Positions 7,466-8,354 of a stretch of DNA of 8,354 nucleotides are shown here, piece by piece (position 1 is the first letter of the stretch; every line of letters starts with the position of its first letter). Position numbers and translations under genes: made by a program. Under the pieces are notes generated by a model. It had not been told where the DNA came from. It did not search any database and was given only the letters and a program-made list of their open reading frames with translations. Origin of the DNA: DATGHS01 sp035307785 (GTDB taxonomy: Bacteria; Planctomycetota; Planctomycetia; Gemmatales; Gemmataceae); NCBI GenBank assembly GCA_035307785.1, contig DATGHS010000431.1, positions 1 through 8,354 of the forward strand. The letters run 5' to 3'.

Positions 7466-7470
7466 CATTG

Positions 7471-8079
7471 ATGCCCCAGATCTTTTCCCCACGCGCCGAC
7501 TTCTGGTTCCGCCAGATCGCGCTGTTTGTTGTGTTAGCAACGGCCGCTTCGGTTGGGGCAACCTATTACTACGCCTCGGCTCGCTTCACGCGCGTGGGGT
7601 ACCAGCCCGATCAACCTGTGTCGTTTTCGCACAAGCAACACGTGGGCGAAATTGGCCTCGATTGCCGTTATTGTCACACGCAGGTCGAGACATCGCCGCA
7701 CGCCACTATTCCCGGCACGCAGATTTGCATGAATTGCCACAGCCTGATCAAGACCACGAGCCCGGCCCTTTCCTATATCCGGGACCGTTGGGATCGCGAT
7801 TCTCTCAAGACCGATAAATTGCCGGCCGCGGAATGGAAGCGCATCCATCGCCTGCCCGATTATGCCTACTTCAACCACGCGGTGCACGTGAATCGTGGCG
7901 TGGATTGTGTTATCTGCCATGGGAAGCTGAATGAGATGAAAGTCGTGCGCGAAGTGCAGCCGCTCACGATGGGCTGGTGCCTGCAATGCCACCGCGAGCC
8001 GGAATTGCAACTGGGCGCCGAAGTCAAAGAGAAGCTGAAGTTGCGGCCGCCGGAGACTTGCCAAGCGTGCCACCGGTGA
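7471..8079 (+). CDS. actA: Alternative complex III pentaheme cytochrome c subunit ActA
   Basis: This is the multiheme subunit of alternative complex III, the quinol:electron-acceptor oxidoreductase that replaces cytochrome bc1 in many Bacteroidota, Planctomycetota and Chloroflexota. The protein has 202 residues with start MPQIFSPRADFWF. One N-terminal membrane anchor (about 14-33) precedes a periplasmic domain. Five CxxCH heme sites are seen: CRYCH (65-69), CMNCH (86-90), CVICH (146-150), CLQCH (170-174) and CQACH (197-201). Candidate distal ligands include H54 and H57 in FSHKQH, and H136 and H139 in FNHAVH. The motif order and the fold of FSHKQHVG ... YFNHAVHV agree with ActA. The C-terminus ends right after the last heme motif. 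The following gene is ActB-like, matching the usual actA-actB order. It could be called a generic cytochrome c3/c7-type protein in isolation, but the neighbour makes ActA the better call. Confidence 0.92.
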   Translation: MPQIFSPRADFWFRQIALFVVLATAASVGATYYYASARFTRVGYQPDQPVSFSHKQHVGEIGLDCRYCHTQVETSPHATIPGTQICMNCHSLIKTTSPALSYIRDRWDRDSLKTDKLPAAEWKRIHRLPDYAYFNHAVHVNRGVDCVICHGKLNEMKVVREVQPLTMGWCLQCHREPELQLGAEVKEKLKLRPPETCQACHR

Positions 8080-8089
8080 CGAAAGCGCA

Positions 8090-8153
8090 AACGTAGAACG
8101 GAGTTTATTCCGTTCGCGGCTCGCCCAGAACGGAATAAATTCCGTTCTACGTT
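8090..8153. repeat. Near-perfect long inverted repeat between actA and actB
   Basis: The 25-base arms at 8090-8114 and 8129-8153 are reverse complements with a single mismatch and enclose a 14-base loop, CGCGGCTCGCCCAG. Each arm also contains a smaller palindrome of the type AACGGAAT-AA-ATTCCGTT. It occupies most of the 92-bp gap between the actA stop and actB start, and no T-tract follows. It is probably a dispersed palindromic element. In the transcript it would form a strong hairpin ending four bases before the actB ribosome binding site. Confidence 0.92.
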
Positions 8154-8156
8154 CCG

Positions 8157-8161
8157 AAGGA
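8157..8161 (+). promoter_or_regulatory. Ribosome binding site of actB
   Basis: AAGGA lies ten bases before ATG 8172. An alternative in-frame ATG at 8163 would sit only one base after this site, too close for initiation. The start at 8172 (MNSQWRSL) is therefore favoured. Confidence 0.6.
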
Positions 8162-8171
8162 AATGCGATCG

Positions 8172-8354
8172 ATGAATTCACAATGGCGCAGTTTGGATGA
8201 TCTCGCCGACACGCCGGAGTTTCGCGCTCTGGTGCAGCGCGAGTTCCCGGGGCTCGAGAACTTCTACGAATCCACCGGCGAAGCCGAGGGCCACGGCTTC
8301 GACCGCCGCCGTTTCCTGCAACTCATGGGCGCTTCGCTCGGCCTGCTCGGCTTG
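8172..8354 (+). CDS. actB: Alternative complex III Tat-exported molybdopterin-like/iron-sulfur subunit ActB, N-terminal part
   Basis: Only the first 61 codons are in the window; the gene runs off the right edge. ActB is the large periplasmic subunit of alternative complex III. It combines a molybdopterin-oxidoreductase-like domain without the cofactor and a ferredoxin-like domain with Fe-S clusters. The visible N-terminus, MNSQWRSLDDLADTPEFRAL, followed by EFPGLENFYE, is the characteristic leader of this family's Tat-variant proteins. The twin-arginine motif is DRRRFLQLMGASLG (about 45-58), leading into a hydrophobic stretch ending LLGL. The long leader before the RR motif is typical of this family. 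It follows actA by 92 bp that hold a large inverted repeat, and actC, actD and so on are expected to the right. The catalytic and cluster-binding parts cannot be inspected here. Confidence 0.9.
   Translation, partial: MNSQWRSLDDLADTPEFRALVQREFPGLENFYESTGEAEGHGFDRRRFLQLMGASLGLLGL

Noticed and set aside
7438..7470. Longer ActA start, MTAACGAAGAL
   Set aside because: AGGAG five bases before ATG 7471 fits a ribosome binding site. The extra residues include a small palindrome and would put an odd segment before the membrane anchor.
7534..8181. Open frame of 215 codons on the minus strand
   Set aside because: It is antisense to actA, whose five CxxCH motifs are unmistakable, and part of it comes from the inverted repeat at 8090-8153.

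Overview
The window looks like a chromosomal segment of a Planctomycetota bacterium, perhaps Pirellulales-like. The reasons are the start of an alternative complex III operon with a Tat-type ActB, a five-POTRA Omp85 protein, a NatB-type permease that runs on past its usual end, moderately high GC, and many short palindromic repeats. The phylum is inferred from gene content, not from a marker gene. No stretch longer than 300 bases lacks a gene. I saw no tRNA, rRNA, CRISPR array, transposase or prophage gene.

Layout, left to right. (1) Minus strand, 1-2221: a NatA-type ABC ATPase followed by its NatB-type ABC-2 permease, which runs off the left edge. An inverted repeat fills the 85 bp between them. 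(2) 2222-2470: a divergent regulatory gap with a heptamer tandem repeat and a palindrome. (3) Plus strand, 2471-4804: a BamA/Omp85 outer-membrane assembly protein. (4) Minus strand, 4823-6343: a cytochrome P450 convergent with bamA, with only 18 bp between the two stop codons. It carries an in-frame palindromic insertion and a repeat-derived tail. (5) 6344-6521: a divergent gap packed with hairpins. (6) Plus strand, 6522-7415: a xylose-isomerase-like TIM-barrel sugar epimerase/isomerase. (7) Plus strand, 7471 to the right edge: the pentaheme cytochrome ActA, then the N-terminus of the Tat-exported ActB, with a 25-bp-arm inverted repeat between them.

The genes do not form one pathway. NatAB is an export or extrusion pair, BamA serves outer-membrane biogenesis, the P450 and the epimerase are stand-alone metabolic enzymes, and ActA/ActB open a respiratory quinol:cytochrome c oxidoreductase operon. 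The most unusual content is the repeats. At least four sequence-distinct palindromic families lie in 8.4 kb. One is inside the P450 reading frame and another supplies the P450 stop codon. A third family shows compensatory stem changes around an invariant 10-base loop. I do not see a new multi-gene system. The repeats are the part most worth following up.
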